Source: Chloroflexota bacterium (GTDB lineage: Bacteria; Chloroflexota; Anaerolineae; Anaerolineales; Villigracilaceae). Taken from it: 64,000 nt of DNA. The position numbers were made by a program, and so were the translations under genes. Positions 26,774-36,461 of the stretch are shown piece by piece. Under the pieces are notes generated by a model. It saw only the letters and a program-made list of their open reading frames with translations, had not been told where the DNA came from and did not search any database. How positions within the stretch are numbered: position 1 is the stretch's first letter; each line of letters starts with the position of its first letter. The stretch covers positions 1-64,000 of the forward strand of contig JACRBJ010000006.1 of the NCBI GenBank assembly GCA_016234555.1, given 5' to 3'.

Positions 26774-27558
26774 TTGGTGGGAGCCGCCTGTTCTTCACAG
26801 ATCGTGAAGGGGATATTTGCCGCTTTCAGTTTCGATTTCCATTCGTCAGTAATATCGGCGTCGGTAAACAAATGCGTAATTTTTTCTGTTCGTGCAATGG
26901 GCGTCAAGTCTTCATGCCCCATCTTGCTTGAGTCGACGAGCGCAAACACCTGGCGGGCGGATTCAATTGCCTTGCGCTTCAACTGCGCTTCCTCGAGATG
27001 GACTTCGGTCATGCCAGACTCAACGCTGAATCCACTGCAGGAAACAAAAGCCTTTTGGATGCGGAGTTCCGCGATGATCTGTTCGCTCAACAACCCCGTC
27101 ACCGAAGAGCCGTCCGGATTGACCACTCCGCCGATCAGGATGACCGTGTTTGACGTGTTTTGTGCAAGCAGGCGGGCGAGTTCGATCCCGTTCGTTACAA
27201 CCCGCAGCCGGCTGCGTTCCTTCAAATTAAGGGCAAGATAATAAGCGGTGCTGCTGGCATCCAGCAAAATCGAATCCCCGTCATTTACCAATTGGGCTGC
27301 TGTCTGCCCAATATAATTTTTCTCCCGGCTGTGTTCCTGGTGGCGAATACCAAATGCTAAGTTGGAAGGATGTCCCGCATTGCTCAATACAGCCCCACCA
27401 TGTACGCGGGTAAGATGTCCATCTTCCTCGAGTGCGTTCAAATCGTTCCGCACCGTTCCCTCTGACACGCCCAGAGTTTGAGCAATTTCTGGCACGCGCA
27501 AGCCCGGCTGCTTGCGGAGGAGGTCCATCAATGATTGGCGACGTTCGTAGGTGGTCAA
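26770..27558 (-). CDS. DeoR-family regulator of the rhamnose operon
   Basis: A 262-residue DeoR protein: RRQSLMDLLRKQPGLRVPEI and LGVSEGTVRNDLNALEEDG form the winged helix, VHGGAVLS the linker, and ILLDASSTAYY and LIGGVVNPDG the sensor domain. It heads the transcription unit for the ABC importer and rha genes, as the DeoR-type RhaR does in Rhizobium. The likely start is TTG 27558, with AAGGA about 10 bases upstream; the next in-frame ATG (27528) would cut into the helix. It probably represses its own operon until a rhamnose-derived ligand binds. Confidence 0.85.
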   Translation of the reverse strand: MTTYERRQSLMDLLRKQPGLRVPEIAQTLGVSEGTVRNDLNALEEDGHLTRVHGGAVLSNAGHPSNLAFGIRHQEHSREKNYIGQTAAQLVNDGDSILLDASSTAYYLALNLKERSRLRVVTNGIELARLLAQNTSNTVILIGGVVNPDGSSVTGLLSEQIIAELRIQKAFVSCSGFSVESGMTEVHLEEAQLKRKAIESARQVFALVDSSKMGHEDLTPIARTEKITHLFTDADITDEWKSKLKAANIPFTICEEQAAPTK

Positions 27559-27608
27559 AATTTGACATTCCTTGTCGAAATTTGATGAAATTTACTGCTT
27601 ACAGTAAA
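27554..27608 (-). promoter_or_regulatory. Operator-like palindromes at the rhamnose operon start
   Basis: GTCAAA-A-TTTGAC (27554-27566) overlaps the TTG start, and TTTACTG-CTTA-CAGTAAA (27591-27608) lies just upstream. Both are exact inverted repeats in the A/T-rich region that must hold the promoter. They are candidates for binding of the DeoR protein encoded directly downstream. Confidence 0.45.
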
Positions 27609-27683
27609 ATAATAATAATGATTTTGTTGGTATTTGTCAATAAGCAATTTTTTCAACAAAATTCATCAGTTTTGAGACAACAA

Positions 27684-27720
27684 AAAAGCCATTCTGTGAT
27701 TCTTCCGCAGAATGGCTTTT
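27684..27720 (-). terminator. Terminator of the fucose operon
   Basis: 13-base arms 27684-27696 and 27708-27720 with an 11-base loop. On the minus strand the stem ends in a U-run, 78 bases after the fucU stop. It insulates the rhamnose promoter from fucose-operon read-through. Confidence 0.85.
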
Positions 27721-27797
27721 CACTGAAGCAATCAACGACCTTCGACCTGAGCGCCAAAAGAAAACTTTTGCAACTCATGTCTTCAAGTCACCTCACA

Positions 27798-28229
27798 CTA
27801 CCCTTTGATGACTCCCTTTTTGAGGATGATATTGGCGTATAACGCCATTTCACTGGTCGCCAGCACGGCATAAGCTTTTTTGGCGCGCTCGTAAAAGGCA
27901 AAGCGTTCGACATGATCGAATTCTGTAAAGCTTGGTTCATGCTGTTGAACGATTTTACGATACTCTTCCCAGATGACCGGTTTGTATGGGTCGCCGGGAA
28001 CAACAATCATCAATGCAACCGGCTTTTCCACATACGTATCAAGCGGGAAGAGGCTGAGGATGGCATCCAACAAAACCGGGCAGCCAAGTCCATCCGCGCG
28101 GACGAGGCGTTGCGCGTAGGCAGCCGACGGGAAATTCCCATCTGCGATGACAAGTTCATCGCCATGTCCCATCTCCATCAAGACCTTGATGAGGTCGGGT
28201 GAAATAACAGGGGAAATACCTTTGAGCAT
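27798..28229 (-). CDS. fucU: L-fucose mutarotase
   Basis: A 143-residue RbsD/FucU protein. MGHGDELVIADGNFPS carries the catalytic His22, and the C-terminal FAFYERAKKAYAVLATSE and ALYANIILKKG are FucU-specific. The enzyme speeds anomer exchange of L-fucose before isomerisation. It is last in the operon, 31 bases after fucI. Confidence 0.95.
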   Translation of the reverse strand: MLKGISPVISPDLIKVLMEMGHGDELVIADGNFPSAAYAQRLVRADGLGCPVLLDAILSLFPLDTYVEKPVALMIVVPGDPYKPVIWEEYRKIVQQHEPSFTEFDHVERFAFYERAKKAYAVLATSEMALYANIILKKGVIKG

Positions 28230-28260
28230 GGTTTGATCCTATTCTCGTAATGTTTGGAAT

Positions 28261-30057
28261 TTAGCCATATAGGGCGCCAAAGTTCTGGCAGGCGCGGTAA
28301 TCGGCGCTGGTAAAGTCGCTTGCGCCAAACGCGCTCCATGCGCTGGGGCGGAATATCCGTTCTTCGGAGACGTTGTGCATGCAAACTGGTATTCGCAGAA
28401 TCGAAGCTAGGCTGATGAGGTCTGCGCCGATGTGACCGTAGCTCAATGCGCCGTGATTGGCCCCCCAGTTTGCCATCACTGTGTATGCATCACGGAATGC
28501 GCCCTGCCCGGTGACGTTCGGCGCGAACCAGTGGGTGGGCCAGGTCGGATTGGTGCGTTCATTGAGCGTCTCGTGGACATTTTCGGGCAGGTCAACTGTC
28601 CAGCCTTCTGCAAGCTGCAAGACAGGACCAAGTCCCTTGACCAGATTCAGGCGGCTCATGGTCACCGGCATATTGCCCCGGGTCAGGAATCCGCTCGAAT
28701 ATCCACCACCTCGGAAATAGCCGGTATCCGCCGGATACCAATTCGTGACTTCGAGACATTTCTTGACTTCGTCTGAAGTTACATCCCACCAGGGCTTGAT
28801 GGCGGGCTGTCCGTCGATTTCGTGCCAGCCGGTCGCGTCAAGAGTGGCGGCGCCGGAGTTGACCAGGTGGATAAAGCCGCCGGCGGCGCGTCCGCTGACT
28901 TGATAGCCGGTGACGCGCTTGACCGCTTCGGGACTCCAGTAGGTGCGGACATCCGCAAAGACTTGGGCGGTGTTTGTGAGCAGGTGTCCGAAGAGCATGA
29001 CCGCGCCGTTCAAGCTGTCATTTTCGGTGGCGACGATGTACGGTTGCCGCTGTCCGTTCCAATCGAAGGAGGTGTTCAGGATGGCTTCAAGGAAATCACC
29101 GTTGGGCTGGTAATCCGTCCACTGGCGCTGTCCCTGGAAACCGGCAAGAATCGCGTTGTGTCCCTGGGCTTCTTCGGCGAATCCCAGTTCAGCCAGTCGC
29201 GGGTTGCCGTTCATCAAGTCACGCCCGATCATTGCCATCTTGACGACCTTTTCCCAGTCCTGGTCTTTTTGCTGGCGGGTGCGTTGCTTGTCCGGCGCGT
29301 TGTATTCGCGTCCTTCCTTGCAGTTTTTCTTGACCCACGGCAGCGCACGTTTGAATTCTTCGGGATCGTAAATCCCCTGGTCGATGCGGCGCAGGAATTC
29401 GGTCATGTCGATGACCTCGACCCGCATCCCCAGATATGATTCGAAAAAGGGCTGGTCGACGATGGAGCCGGCAATTCCCATCGAGACGCCGCCCATCGAA
29501 AGATACGATTTGCCGCGCATGGTGGCAGCCGCAAGTCCGGCGCGGGCAAAGCGTAGTAATTTTTCCTTTACGTCTTCGGGGATGTTGGTATCCCCGGCAT
29601 CCTGCACGTCGTGCCCATAAATGGAGAAGGCGGGTAGTCCCTTCTGATTGTGCGCCGCCAGAACAGCCGCCAGATAGACGGCGCCGGGGCGTTCCGTTCC
29701 GTTGAATCCCCAAACCGCTTTCGGAATGAGAGGATCCATATCCATGGTTTCGGAGCCGTAGCACCAGCAGGGGGTTACGGTGATCGAGAGACCGACGCCG
29801 GTGCGGGCGAATTTTTCGGCGCAGGCGGCAGCCTCGGCGACGCCGCCGATGTTGGTGTCGGCGATGACACATTCCACAGGCTGACCGTTGGGATGGCGCA
29901 GGTTGGAAGTCAACAAGTTTGCGACGGCATGGGCGAGTGCCATGGTGGAGTCTTCAAGAGACTCGCGCACACCGTTCAAGCGCCCATCAATGGCGGGGCG
30001 AATGCCGATTTTCGGCAGACCGCCGACCCAGCGGTTCGGGGCATATTTTTCAGACAT
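28261..30057 (-). CDS. fucI: L-fucose isomerase
   Basis: A 598-residue FucI, the usual size. Motifs include [20 protein letters not shown] at the N-terminus, [11 protein letters not shown] and [10 protein letters not shown] for the two acidic metal ligands, and [13 protein letters not shown] with a candidate His ligand. It converts L-fucose to L-fuculose. ATG 30057 has GGAGG 7 bases upstream; the longer frame to 30102 adds a non-homologous leader. A fuculokinase and fuculose-phosphate aldolase are not in this operon, so kinase and aldolase functions must come from neighbouring FGGY and class II aldolase genes. Confidence 0.95.
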   Translation of the reverse strand: MSEKYAPNRWVGGLPKIGIRPAIDGRLNGVRESLEDSTMALAHAVANLLTSNLRHPNGQPVECVIADTNIGGVAEAAACAEKFARTGVGLSITVTPCWCYGSETMDMDPLIPKAVWGFNGTERPGAVYLAAVLAAHNQKGLPAFSIYGHDVQDAGDTNIPEDVKEKLLRFARAGLAAATMRGKSYLSMGGVSMGIAGSIVDQPFFESYLGMRVEVIDMTEFLRRIDQGIYDPEEFKRALPWVKKNCKEGREYNAPDKQRTRQQKDQDWEKVVKMAMIGRDLMNGNPRLAELGFAEEAQGHNAILAGFQGQRQWTDYQPNGDFLEAILNTSFDWNGQRQPYIVATENDSLNGAVMLFGHLLTNTAQVFADVRTYWSPEAVKRVTGYQVSGRAAGGFIHLVNSGAATLDATGWHEIDGQPAIKPWWDVTSDEVKKCLEVTNWYPADTGYFRGGGYSSGFLTRGNMPVTMSRLNLVKGLGPVLQLAEGWTVDLPENVHETLNERTNPTWPTHWFAPNVTGQGAFRDAYTVMANWGANHGALSYGHIGADLISLASILRIPVCMHNVSEERIFRPSAWSAFGASDFTSADYRACQNFGALYG

Positions 30058-30100
30058 CTTTACCTCCAATGCAAAAAAGAATTGACGATCTGCGTTAAAC

Positions 30101-30160
30101 AAGATGCCCTACGCTAAAGCGGGAAGTCAACCGGGCCTTAGCAGTAGGGCGTCTTTTTTT
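30101..30160. terminator. Large stem-loop between binding protein and fucI
   Basis: AAGATGCCCTAC (30101-30112) pairs with GTAGGGCGTCTT (30144-30155), with the stem extended inward by GCTAA/TTAGC. A seven-T run follows on the plus strand. On the minus strand, where the genes lie, the tail is UCUUGUUU. It may act as a partial terminator that keeps binding-protein mRNA in excess of fucI. Confidence 0.6.
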
Positions 30161-30214
30161 CAGCCCCTCAACTGGGGCGCAGAGTACTCCTGGCGTTCAT
30201 GCCAGTAAACAAGA

Positions 30215-31261
30215 CTACTTGTACAGCACAGCTTGAATTTCAGGGCTGTCGATGTTGGTCGCATCGTACCACATGAAGCCGGTGTCGATAACTTTGGGAA
30301 GTTCTTCGCCATTGTAGGCTTTGACGGCGGCTTCGACGCACTTGTAACCAATACCGATGGGATTCTGGGTAATCGCGCCCGCTTCGGTTCCAGCGCGAAT
30401 GGCATCCATCTGCTGTTGACCGGAGTCGTAGCCGATGACCGTGATCTTGCCTTCCATGCCGAGTTCCTTCACCGCATTCAACACACCGATGATCGAGCCT
30501 TCGTTCGCGCCGAAGAAGCCTTTCAGGTTCGGGTGAGCCTGGATGATGGCTTTGGCAAGGTCGGTGGATTTGAGCTGGTCGCCGGCGCCGTATTGGGTAT
30601 CGACAATCGTGACCTTGTCGGCATATTTGTTGGCGATCTGGTCGGTGAAACCCTTGACGCGGTCAATACCGGTGCGGCTGGTCTGGTCGTGGGCGATAAT
30701 TGCAACTTCACCTTCGCCGCCGATGAGTTCAACCATCTTGTCTGCAGCCAGGGCAGCTGCGGCAACATTATCGGTGGTAGCGGTAGTGACGGGGATGTCG
30801 CTATCAACGCCGGAGTCGAAACCGATGACGGGAATACCAGCAGCCTTGGCTTTTTCAAGCAGGGGCTGGAATGCCTTTGAGTCAACAGCCGCGAGACAAA
30901 TGGCGGCGGGTTTCTTGTCCAGAGCGGTCTGGAACATTTCAACCTGTTTGTCGACCATTGCTTCGGATTCAGGACCTTCGAAGGTGATCTCTACGCCAAA
31001 GTCTTTAGCGGCATTTTCAGAACCCAGTTTAACTGCCTGCCAGAACTGGTGCTGGAAACCCTTGGAAATCACGGGGATGTAGAGTTTGGCGGGCGGTTCT
31101 GTAGCAGCGGGGGCTTCGGCAGCCGGGGCTTCCGTGGCTGCTGGTTCCTGGGCAGCCGGTTCTTGCGGGGCGGGGGCAGGGGTGGGGGCGCCGCAGGCGG
31201 CAAGCACGGAGACCACGAGGGTCAAAGCCATCAAAATAGAGACAAACTTGCTGAGTTTCAT
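30215..31261 (-). CDS. Sugar ABC importer, substrate-binding lipoprotein (fucose operon)
   Basis: The 348-residue precursor has a signal peptide and lipobox (VLAAC), an Ala/Pro/Glu linker, then a ribose-binding-type fold: YIPVISKGFQHQFWQAVKLG, GIPVIGFDSGVDSD, and a closing VIGYDSGQQQMDAIRAG. Its place before fucI and fucU, and next to the permease and ATPase, suggests L-fucose as ligand. The start follows GGAGAAG. Confidence 0.88.
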   Translation of the reverse strand: MKLSKFVSILMALTLVVSVLAACGAPTPAPAPQEPAAQEPAATEAPAAEAPAATEPPAKLYIPVISKGFQHQFWQAVKLGSENAAKDFGVEITFEGPESEAMVDKQVEMFQTALDKKPAAICLAAVDSKAFQPLLEKAKAAGIPVIGFDSGVDSDIPVTTATTDNVAAAALAADKMVELIGGEGEVAIIAHDQTSRTGIDRVKGFTDQIANKYADKVTIVDTQYGAGDQLKSTDLAKAIIQAHPNLKGFFGANEGSIIGVLNAVKELGMEGKITVIGYDSGQQQMDAIRAGTEAGAITQNPIGIGYKCVEAAVKAYNGEELPKVIDTGFMWYDATNIDSPEIQAVLYK

Positions 31262-31356
31262 TTTTCTTCTCCTTTTTCTTTTGAATTATGTTGAATACGT
31301 TTCTGTCTTCTTGCCTGGAACATCTTTTGTTTAACCGATTGAACCTCCTTTTTGTT

Positions 31357-32382
31357 TTATTGCTGACGCCGGCGCAGCATATCAAGAAAAACCGCCGCGA
31401 CGACGATGCCACCTGTTACGACCATCTGCCACTCCTGGGGAACGGAAAGGATGCGCAGCCCATTTGTTAGTGTGCTAATGATAAAGGCTCCGATGATTGT
31501 GCCTAAAATCGAGCCTTCGCCGCCGCTAAGGGATGTGCCGCCAATCACGACGGCTGCAATCGCGTCCAGTTCATAACCGGCTCCGAGGGCGGGTTGAGCC
31601 GAATTTAACCGTGAAGCCATAAGTACGCCGCCTACGCCGCTGAATAATCCGCACAAGGTGTAGACTGCCGTTTTCCATGCCGCGACATTGACGCCAGATA
31701 AGCGTGTGGCTTCTTCATTGCTGCCTATGGCGAAGGTGTAGCGACCCAGGATGGTGCGGGACAGGATCAGGTGTGCGATGATTGCCGCCCCAAACATAAT
31801 AAAGACCGCGTTGGGCACTTCAAAACCGGGAATAATTTTGCCCAGGACAGAACCCATCGCCATTTCACGGAAGGCGGGCGTATCATTGAAATAGATCGGT
31901 TTGAGTTCTGAGATGACCAGCGAAAGTCCCTTGGTGGCGTATAACATGCCCAGAGTGGCGATGAAAGGCGGGATTCTCATCCGTGAGATCAAAAGCCCAT
32001 TGACCAGCCCCGCGGTTCCTCCTGCGAGAACGCCGCCGAGGATACCCAGCGGAATGGGCCAGTGCCAATTGGTGATGAATACGCCGGTCATCACCGCGGA
32101 AAAGGTCAACACCGTGCCTACGGAAAGGTCGATACCGGCGGTGATGATGACGAAAGTAACACCCAGCCCAAGCACCCCGTTGACCGCAGTTGCCAACAGT
32201 ATGCCAACGAAGTTGTCGAACGTGCGGAAAAATGGCGAAGCCAGCGAAAAACCAACGGCGAGCACGATCAGGGCGCCAAATGCCATGATGCGTTGCATGG
32301 CATCGGAACGGAACAAGGTCCTGGCAGTCTTGGGGGCATCGGAATGGGATGTGGTCTTTGGGGTTTGAGATTCACTTTTCAT
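31357..32382 (-). CDS. Sugar ABC permease (fucose operon)
   Basis: A 341-residue RbsC-like permease with FVIITAGIDLSVGTVLTFSA and VVIGGTSLSGGEGSILGT and roughly ten membrane spans. Only one permease gene accompanies this ATPase, so a homodimeric channel is expected, unlike the paired permeases of the other two importers. ATG 32382 is chosen; the frame continues to 32460 but overlaps the ATPase end. Confidence 0.88.
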   Translation of the reverse strand: MKSESQTPKTTSHSDAPKTARTLFRSDAMQRIMAFGALIVLAVGFSLASPFFRTFDNFVGILLATAVNGVLGLGVTFVIITAGIDLSVGTVLTFSAVMTGVFITNWHWPIPLGILGGVLAGGTAGLVNGLLISRMRIPPFIATLGMLYATKGLSLVISELKPIYFNDTPAFREMAMGSVLGKIIPGFEVPNAVFIMFGAAIIAHLILSRTILGRYTFAIGSNEEATRLSGVNVAAWKTAVYTLCGLFSGVGGVLMASRLNSAQPALGAGYELDAIAAVVIGGTSLSGGEGSILGTIIGAFIISTLTNGLRILSVPQEWQMVVTGGIVVAAVFLDMLRRRQQ

Positions 32383-32416
32383 AGTTTTTCTTCCGGAAAA
32401 AAGAGGTATGGTATAG

Positions 32417-33967
32417 CTACTGGGGGATATCCAAAATAACTTCGCTGCGCATCGTGGCATATTTCATAATGGTCTCCTGGGTGGCTTCACCGGCGTTCAA
32501 GATGCCTGTCACCCGCCCTTCGCACATCACCACTACGCGATGGCTCATGCGTAACACCTCCGGCAATTCAGAAGAGATCATAATGATGGATTTGCCCTGG
32601 TGAGCCAGGTCGTTCAGCAATTTATAGATTTCGCTTTTCGCGCCCACGTCGATGCCGCGGGTTGGTTCATCGAAGATCAGGATATCCGTATCGGCGGTCA
32701 GCCACTTGCCGATGACCACCTTTTGCTGGTTGCCACCCGACAGGAACTTGACCTTCTGCTCCAGGCTGGGGGTCTTGATATTGAGAGCCTTGACCATTTC
32801 CTGACCACGCTGCACAGTCTTCTTGAAATCCATCCAACCCGCCCATGTCAGGAATTTTTTCATCGCAGCCATTGCCACGTTTTCCTTGACATCCATGCCC
32901 AGGGTGAGGCCGTATCGCTTTCGATCCTCAGAGAGGTAGCCGATGCCATACATCACCGCATCGCCAGGGCTTTTGATGTGAACCGGTTTGCCTTTTATTA
33001 GTATTTCCCCTGTCTCATATGTGTCTGCCCCGAAAATTGCCCGCGCCACTTCGGTGCGCCCGGCGCCAATCAGCCCGGCAAAGCCCAGTATCTCGCCCAT
33101 TTTCAAATTAAAGCTGACATCCCGTAAAACTTTACCCCGGTTGAGATTGCGAACTTCAAGCACCACTTCCTGGTCTGGCGTTTCGGGCAACTCAGGCGTG
33201 GACTCGTAAATCGTGCGTCCCACCATCAGACTGATGATTTGATCGACTTTTGCCTCGCTGGTCATCAATGTGTCGATGTATTTGCCATCGCGCATTACCG
33301 TCACCCGGTCTGATATCTGTTTGAGTTCTTCGAGGCGGTGCGAGATGTGGACGATCCCCACGCCTTTTTCGCGCAACTGGCGGATGATGGTGAACAATTC
33401 ATCGATTTCCCTGTCTGTCAGCGCGGCTGTTGGCTCGTCCATCACCAGGATTTTAGCGTTGAATGAAAGCGCCTTGGCAATCTCCACCATTTGTTGTTTT
33501 GCAACGGTCAGGTCCGCCACCTTCACAGTCGGATCAAGCCGCAGGTTCATTAATTCGAACAGACGCATCGCCTTTTCATTCGTGGCATTATCGTCCACCA
33601 CAAATGGGACCTTTGCGCGCGGTTCCCGCCCGATGAAAATATTCTGCGCCACAGTCAAGTGGGGCATTAGATTGAGTTCCTGGTGGATAATGCTGATGCC
33701 TAAATGTTGAGCCATGCCGGGGCTGGTAATTTCAACTTCCCGACCCTCAAGAATAACGCGTCCGGCATCCTTATGGTAAATCCCGCCTAATATCTTCATC
33801 AAAGTGGATTTGCCAGCGCCATTTTCGCCCACCAGCGCATGAACTTCACCGTGCCGTAGTTCAAATCTTACATCACTCAGCGCCTGGACGCCGGGAAAGG
33901 ATTTGTAAATACCCTCCATTTGGAGTAAAACTTCATGGCCTTCGACAGTGGACGAGAGAATATTCAT
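32417..33967 (-). CDS. Sugar ABC importer ATPase, duplicated domain (fucose operon)
   Basis: A 516-residue RbsA-type ATPase. The first domain has GENGAGKST, VAKQQMVEIAKAL and LVMDEPTAAL. The second has GLIGAGRTE, LSGGNQQK and LIFDEPTRGID. It is first in the fucose transcription unit, preceded by a strong promoter with a LacI-type operator. AGGAA lies 7 bases before the ATG. Confidence 0.92.
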   Translation of the reverse strand: MNILSSTVEGHEVLLQMEGIYKSFPGVQALSDVRFELRHGEVHALVGENGAGKSTLMKILGGIYHKDAGRVILEGREVEITSPGMAQHLGISIIHQELNLMPHLTVAQNIFIGREPRAKVPFVVDDNATNEKAMRLFELMNLRLDPTVKVADLTVAKQQMVEIAKALSFNAKILVMDEPTAALTDREIDELFTIIRQLREKGVGIVHISHRLEELKQISDRVTVMRDGKYIDTLMTSEAKVDQIISLMVGRTIYESTPELPETPDQEVVLEVRNLNRGKVLRDVSFNLKMGEILGFAGLIGAGRTEVARAIFGADTYETGEILIKGKPVHIKSPGDAVMYGIGYLSEDRKRYGLTLGMDVKENVAMAAMKKFLTWAGWMDFKKTVQRGQEMVKALNIKTPSLEQKVKFLSGGNQQKVVIGKWLTADTDILIFDEPTRGIDVGAKSEIYKLLNDLAHQGKSIIMISSELPEVLRMSHRVVVMCEGRVTGILNAGEATQETIMKYATMRSEVILDIPQ

Positions 33968-34068
33968 GGCATTCCTGTGGTATTCAATATCCGAACAAAT
34001 CGTGACAGTGATGTGTGCCTCTTTGAGAGAGGCTGCTCAATTGTAGGTTATACAAGGTAGTAATGTTC

Positions 34069-34118
34069 TGGTAACGCTACCATATTTTTATTATTGCACA
34101 AATCTGTTGAACTGTCAA
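34069..34118 (-). promoter_or_regulatory. Promoter and LacI-type operator of the fucose operon
   Basis: On the minus strand TTGACA (plus 34113-34118) and AATAAT (plus 34090-34095) are spaced by exactly 17 bases. Directly downstream lies the near-perfect palindrome TGGTAACGCTACCA (34069-34082) with the central CG typical of LacI-family operators. Bound repressor would cover the transcription start. The divergent lacI-type gene is the obvious candidate. Confidence 0.7.
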
Positions 34119-34259
34119 CAGGAATTTAAAAAATAAATTCTGAGTGTGATACCCAATTTATAGGTGTTTTTAGGTAAATTCTACCATTTTATAGAGGTTT
34201 TGGTTGTCAAATTGTCGAATATTGAGTATCCTTGACCTTACTACAAGAGAATATGGTAT

Positions 34260-34281
34260 TATAATAATGATAACGTTGTCA
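34260..34281 (+). promoter_or_regulatory. -10 box and LacI-type operator before the LacI gene
   Basis: TATAAT (34260-34265) is followed within three bases by TGATAACGTTGTCA (34268-34281), a palindrome with one mismatched pair and a central CG. It resembles the operator at 34069-34082. Autoregulation and control of the plus-strand operon are inferred. The remainder of the 351-base gap 33968-34318 is A/T-rich with no gene. Confidence 0.6.
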
Positions 34282-34318
34282 TAATTCTGCGACTACTGGT
34301 TTGGATGGATGAGTACAA

Positions 34319-35326
34319 ATGCCGAATCTAATTGATATAGCAAGACAAGCAGGAGTAGCGCCCATAACCGTTTCCCGAGTTATTAATAATTCGGGCTATG
34401 TCAGCCAGCCTACCAGGGAACGCGTGGAAGCGGTGGTCAAAGAATTGGGGTATGTTCCAAATACAATTGCGCGCGGGCTTCGTTCAAAGCGCACGCATAC
34501 ATTAGCCTTGATTGTCACCGATATTACAAACCCATACTTCACGTCGATGGCAAGAGGGGTCGAGGATGTGGCAGAAGCAAACAATTATACGGTTATTTAT
34601 AGCAATACTGATGAGTCTGAAACCAAGGAGAAGAAATACGCCAACATGTTGGCGCAGAGGCGGGTGGACGGTGTGTTGTTGGTCCCGTCGTGTGGAAATG
34701 CCAACACGATCAAATTTTTTGAAGCAAATCACATTAACGTTGTTGTGCTTGATCGTCGTATTTCAGGGGTGGAAACGGATATCGTATATTCCGATTCAAA
34801 AAACGGCGCATACCGTTTGACCAAATTACTGATCGGGCTGGGACATAAACGAATTGCTATAATTGCCGGCAGCAGGGGGGTGTCCACTTCCGAGGATCGC
34901 GTGCTCGGATACCAGCAGGCATTATCTGAAGCCGGTCTGGGCGATACCGAGCTTGTTTATTATGGGGCTTTCAATGAGCAAAGCGGATATCAGCTTGCCA
35001 ATCAGGCTATGACACAGAATCCAAAGCTGACGGCAATATTTGGGGGTAATAACTTTGTCGCGATGGGCGCCATAAAAGCATTGCACAACCTGGGACTGGA
35101 TGTGCCTGGGGATGTTTCAGTGGTTGCTTTTGACGATTTGCCTGAATTTATGTTCATGAAACCCTTTTTGACGGTTGCCAGACAGCCAGCATACGAAATG
35201 GGACGTCTGGCGGCTGAATTATTGCTTAAACGAATTACGGGCGAAATGCACGAAGAGCCACGGGAGTTTCTTCTACCTGTTGAAATTGTCATGCGTGAAT
35301 CTTGCGGGCCAAGTAAGACTGGCTAA
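34319..35326 (+). CDS. LacI-family transcriptional regulator
   Basis: A 335-residue LacI protein. The DNA-binding head is LIDIARQAGVAPITVSRVIN, with the hinge helix NTIARGLRSKRTHTLALIVT, followed by a ribose-binding-like effector domain (VDGVLLVPS, VVLDRRISG, SVVAFDD). It lies between the fucose operon and the plus-strand polyol operon, with matching operators on both sides of its promoter region. It likely represses both until a sugar or sugar phosphate binds. Confidence 0.9.
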   Translation: MPNLIDIARQAGVAPITVSRVINNSGYVSQPTRERVEAVVKELGYVPNTIARGLRSKRTHTLALIVTDITNPYFTSMARGVEDVAEANNYTVIYSNTDESETKEKKYANMLAQRRVDGVLLVPSCGNANTIKFFEANHINVVVLDRRISGVETDIVYSDSKNGAYRLTKLLIGLGHKRIAIIAGSRGVSTSEDRVLGYQQALSEAGLGDTELVYYGAFNEQSGYQLANQAMTQNPKLTAIFGGNNFVAMGAIKALHNLGLDVPGDVSVVAFDDLPEFMFMKPFLTVARQPAYEMGRLAAELLLKRITGEMHEEPREFLLPVEIVMRESCGPSKTG

Positions 35327-35424
35327 TCGTTAAGCGTGATGTTGGCAGATACGGTTCCGCCTTAAAAGGTGCGCCTCCAATAGCCGCAAAACCGGCATTT
35401 TTTATAACTCAGAGGAGAATGACT

Positions 35425-36447
35425 ATGAATATAACCCTTGAAAAAATCGATCCGAAATCAGTGCCTCACAGAAAACTTTACACAGGGGCGGAAATTCCCG
35501 CAATAGGGCTGGGAACCTTTGGATCTGATCGCTTCACAGCCGATCAGATCGCGGAAGCAGTCCTGGGTGCAATTGAGGTTGGATATCGTCATATCGACTG
35601 TGCCGCGGTGTATGGAAACGAAAAGGAGATCGGCGAATCCCTCCAAAAGGCAATGAAAAAGGGCGTCAAACGTGAAGAGTTGTGGATCACGTCGAAGCTC
35701 TGGAACAACAAACATGCCGAAGAGGATGTGATTCCCACCTGCCAGCAGACGCTCAAGGATTTGCAACTGGACTACCTCGACCTGTACCTGATCCACTGGC
35801 CCTTCCCGAATCATCACGGCGTGGGTGTGGATGTTAACTCCCGCGACCCTCATGCGGTTCCGTACATCCACGAGAACTACATGAAGACCTGGCGACAAAT
35901 GGAAAAACTGGTCGAGATGGGACTGGTGCGCCACATCGGCACTTCCAACATGACCATGCCGAAATTGAATCTGTTGCTGCGGGATGCAAAAATCAAGCCC
36001 GCTGCAAACGAGATGGAACTGCATCCTCACTTCCAGCAGCCTGAATTTTTCAAGTACTGCATCGATAACCAGCTTGCTCCAATCGGTTTCTCACCCATTG
36101 GTTCTCCCACCCGCCCGGATAGGGACAAGACGCCTGAGGACACTGTCGACATCGAAGACCCGGTCATCGTGAAAATTGCGAAGAGACTCAACGTCCACCC
36201 GGCGGTTGTCTGTGTGAAATGGGCTGTCCAGCGCGGACAAATCCCCATTCCGTTCTCGATACGTCCCAATGAATATATCAGCAACCTCAAGTGCGCGACG
36301 ACCGAGCCGCTAACCGATGAAGAAATGCGTGAAATTGCAGGTGCCGATAAAAACAATCGGTTGATCAAAGGACAAGTCTTCTTGTGGGAGACCGCAAAAG
36401 ATTGGCAGGACCTCTGGGACCTGGACGGGAAGATCGCAACGAAATGA
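35425..36447 (+). CDS. Aldo/keto reductase
   Basis: A 340-residue AKR with the full catalytic tetrad Asp58, Tyr63, Lys91 and His124 (HIDCAAVYGNE, ITSKLW, LIHWPF) and the NADP-site IPIPFSIRPNEYI. Such enzymes reduce aldoses to polyols or the reverse. It opens the plus-strand operon with a polyol-phosphate dehydrogenase, kinase and aldolase, so it may make or oxidise the polyol that the FGGY kinase uses. ATG 35425 is preferred to 35419, which is only two bases from AGGAGA. Confidence 0.85.
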   Translation: MNITLEKIDPKSVPHRKLYTGAEIPAIGLGTFGSDRFTADQIAEAVLGAIEVGYRHIDCAAVYGNEKEIGESLQKAMKKGVKREELWITSKLWNNKHAEEDVIPTCQQTLKDLQLDYLDLYLIHWPFPNHHGVGVDVNSRDPHAVPYIHENYMKTWRQMEKLVEMGLVRHIGTSNMTMPKLNLLLRDAKIKPAANEMELHPHFQQPEFFKYCIDNQLAPIGFSPIGSPTRPDRDKTPEDTVDIEDPVIVKIAKRLNVHPAVVCVKWAVQRGQIPIPFSIRPNEYISNLKCATTEPLTDEEMREIAGADKNNRLIKGQVFLWETAKDWQDLWDLDGKIATK

Positions 36448-36461
36448 TTTAGTGGAGCAAC

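Noticed and set aside
30101..30160. Riboswitch before fucI
   Set aside because: The structure is a single long stem without a conserved core, and sits right after a binding-protein gene, so an intercistronic stem is simpler.
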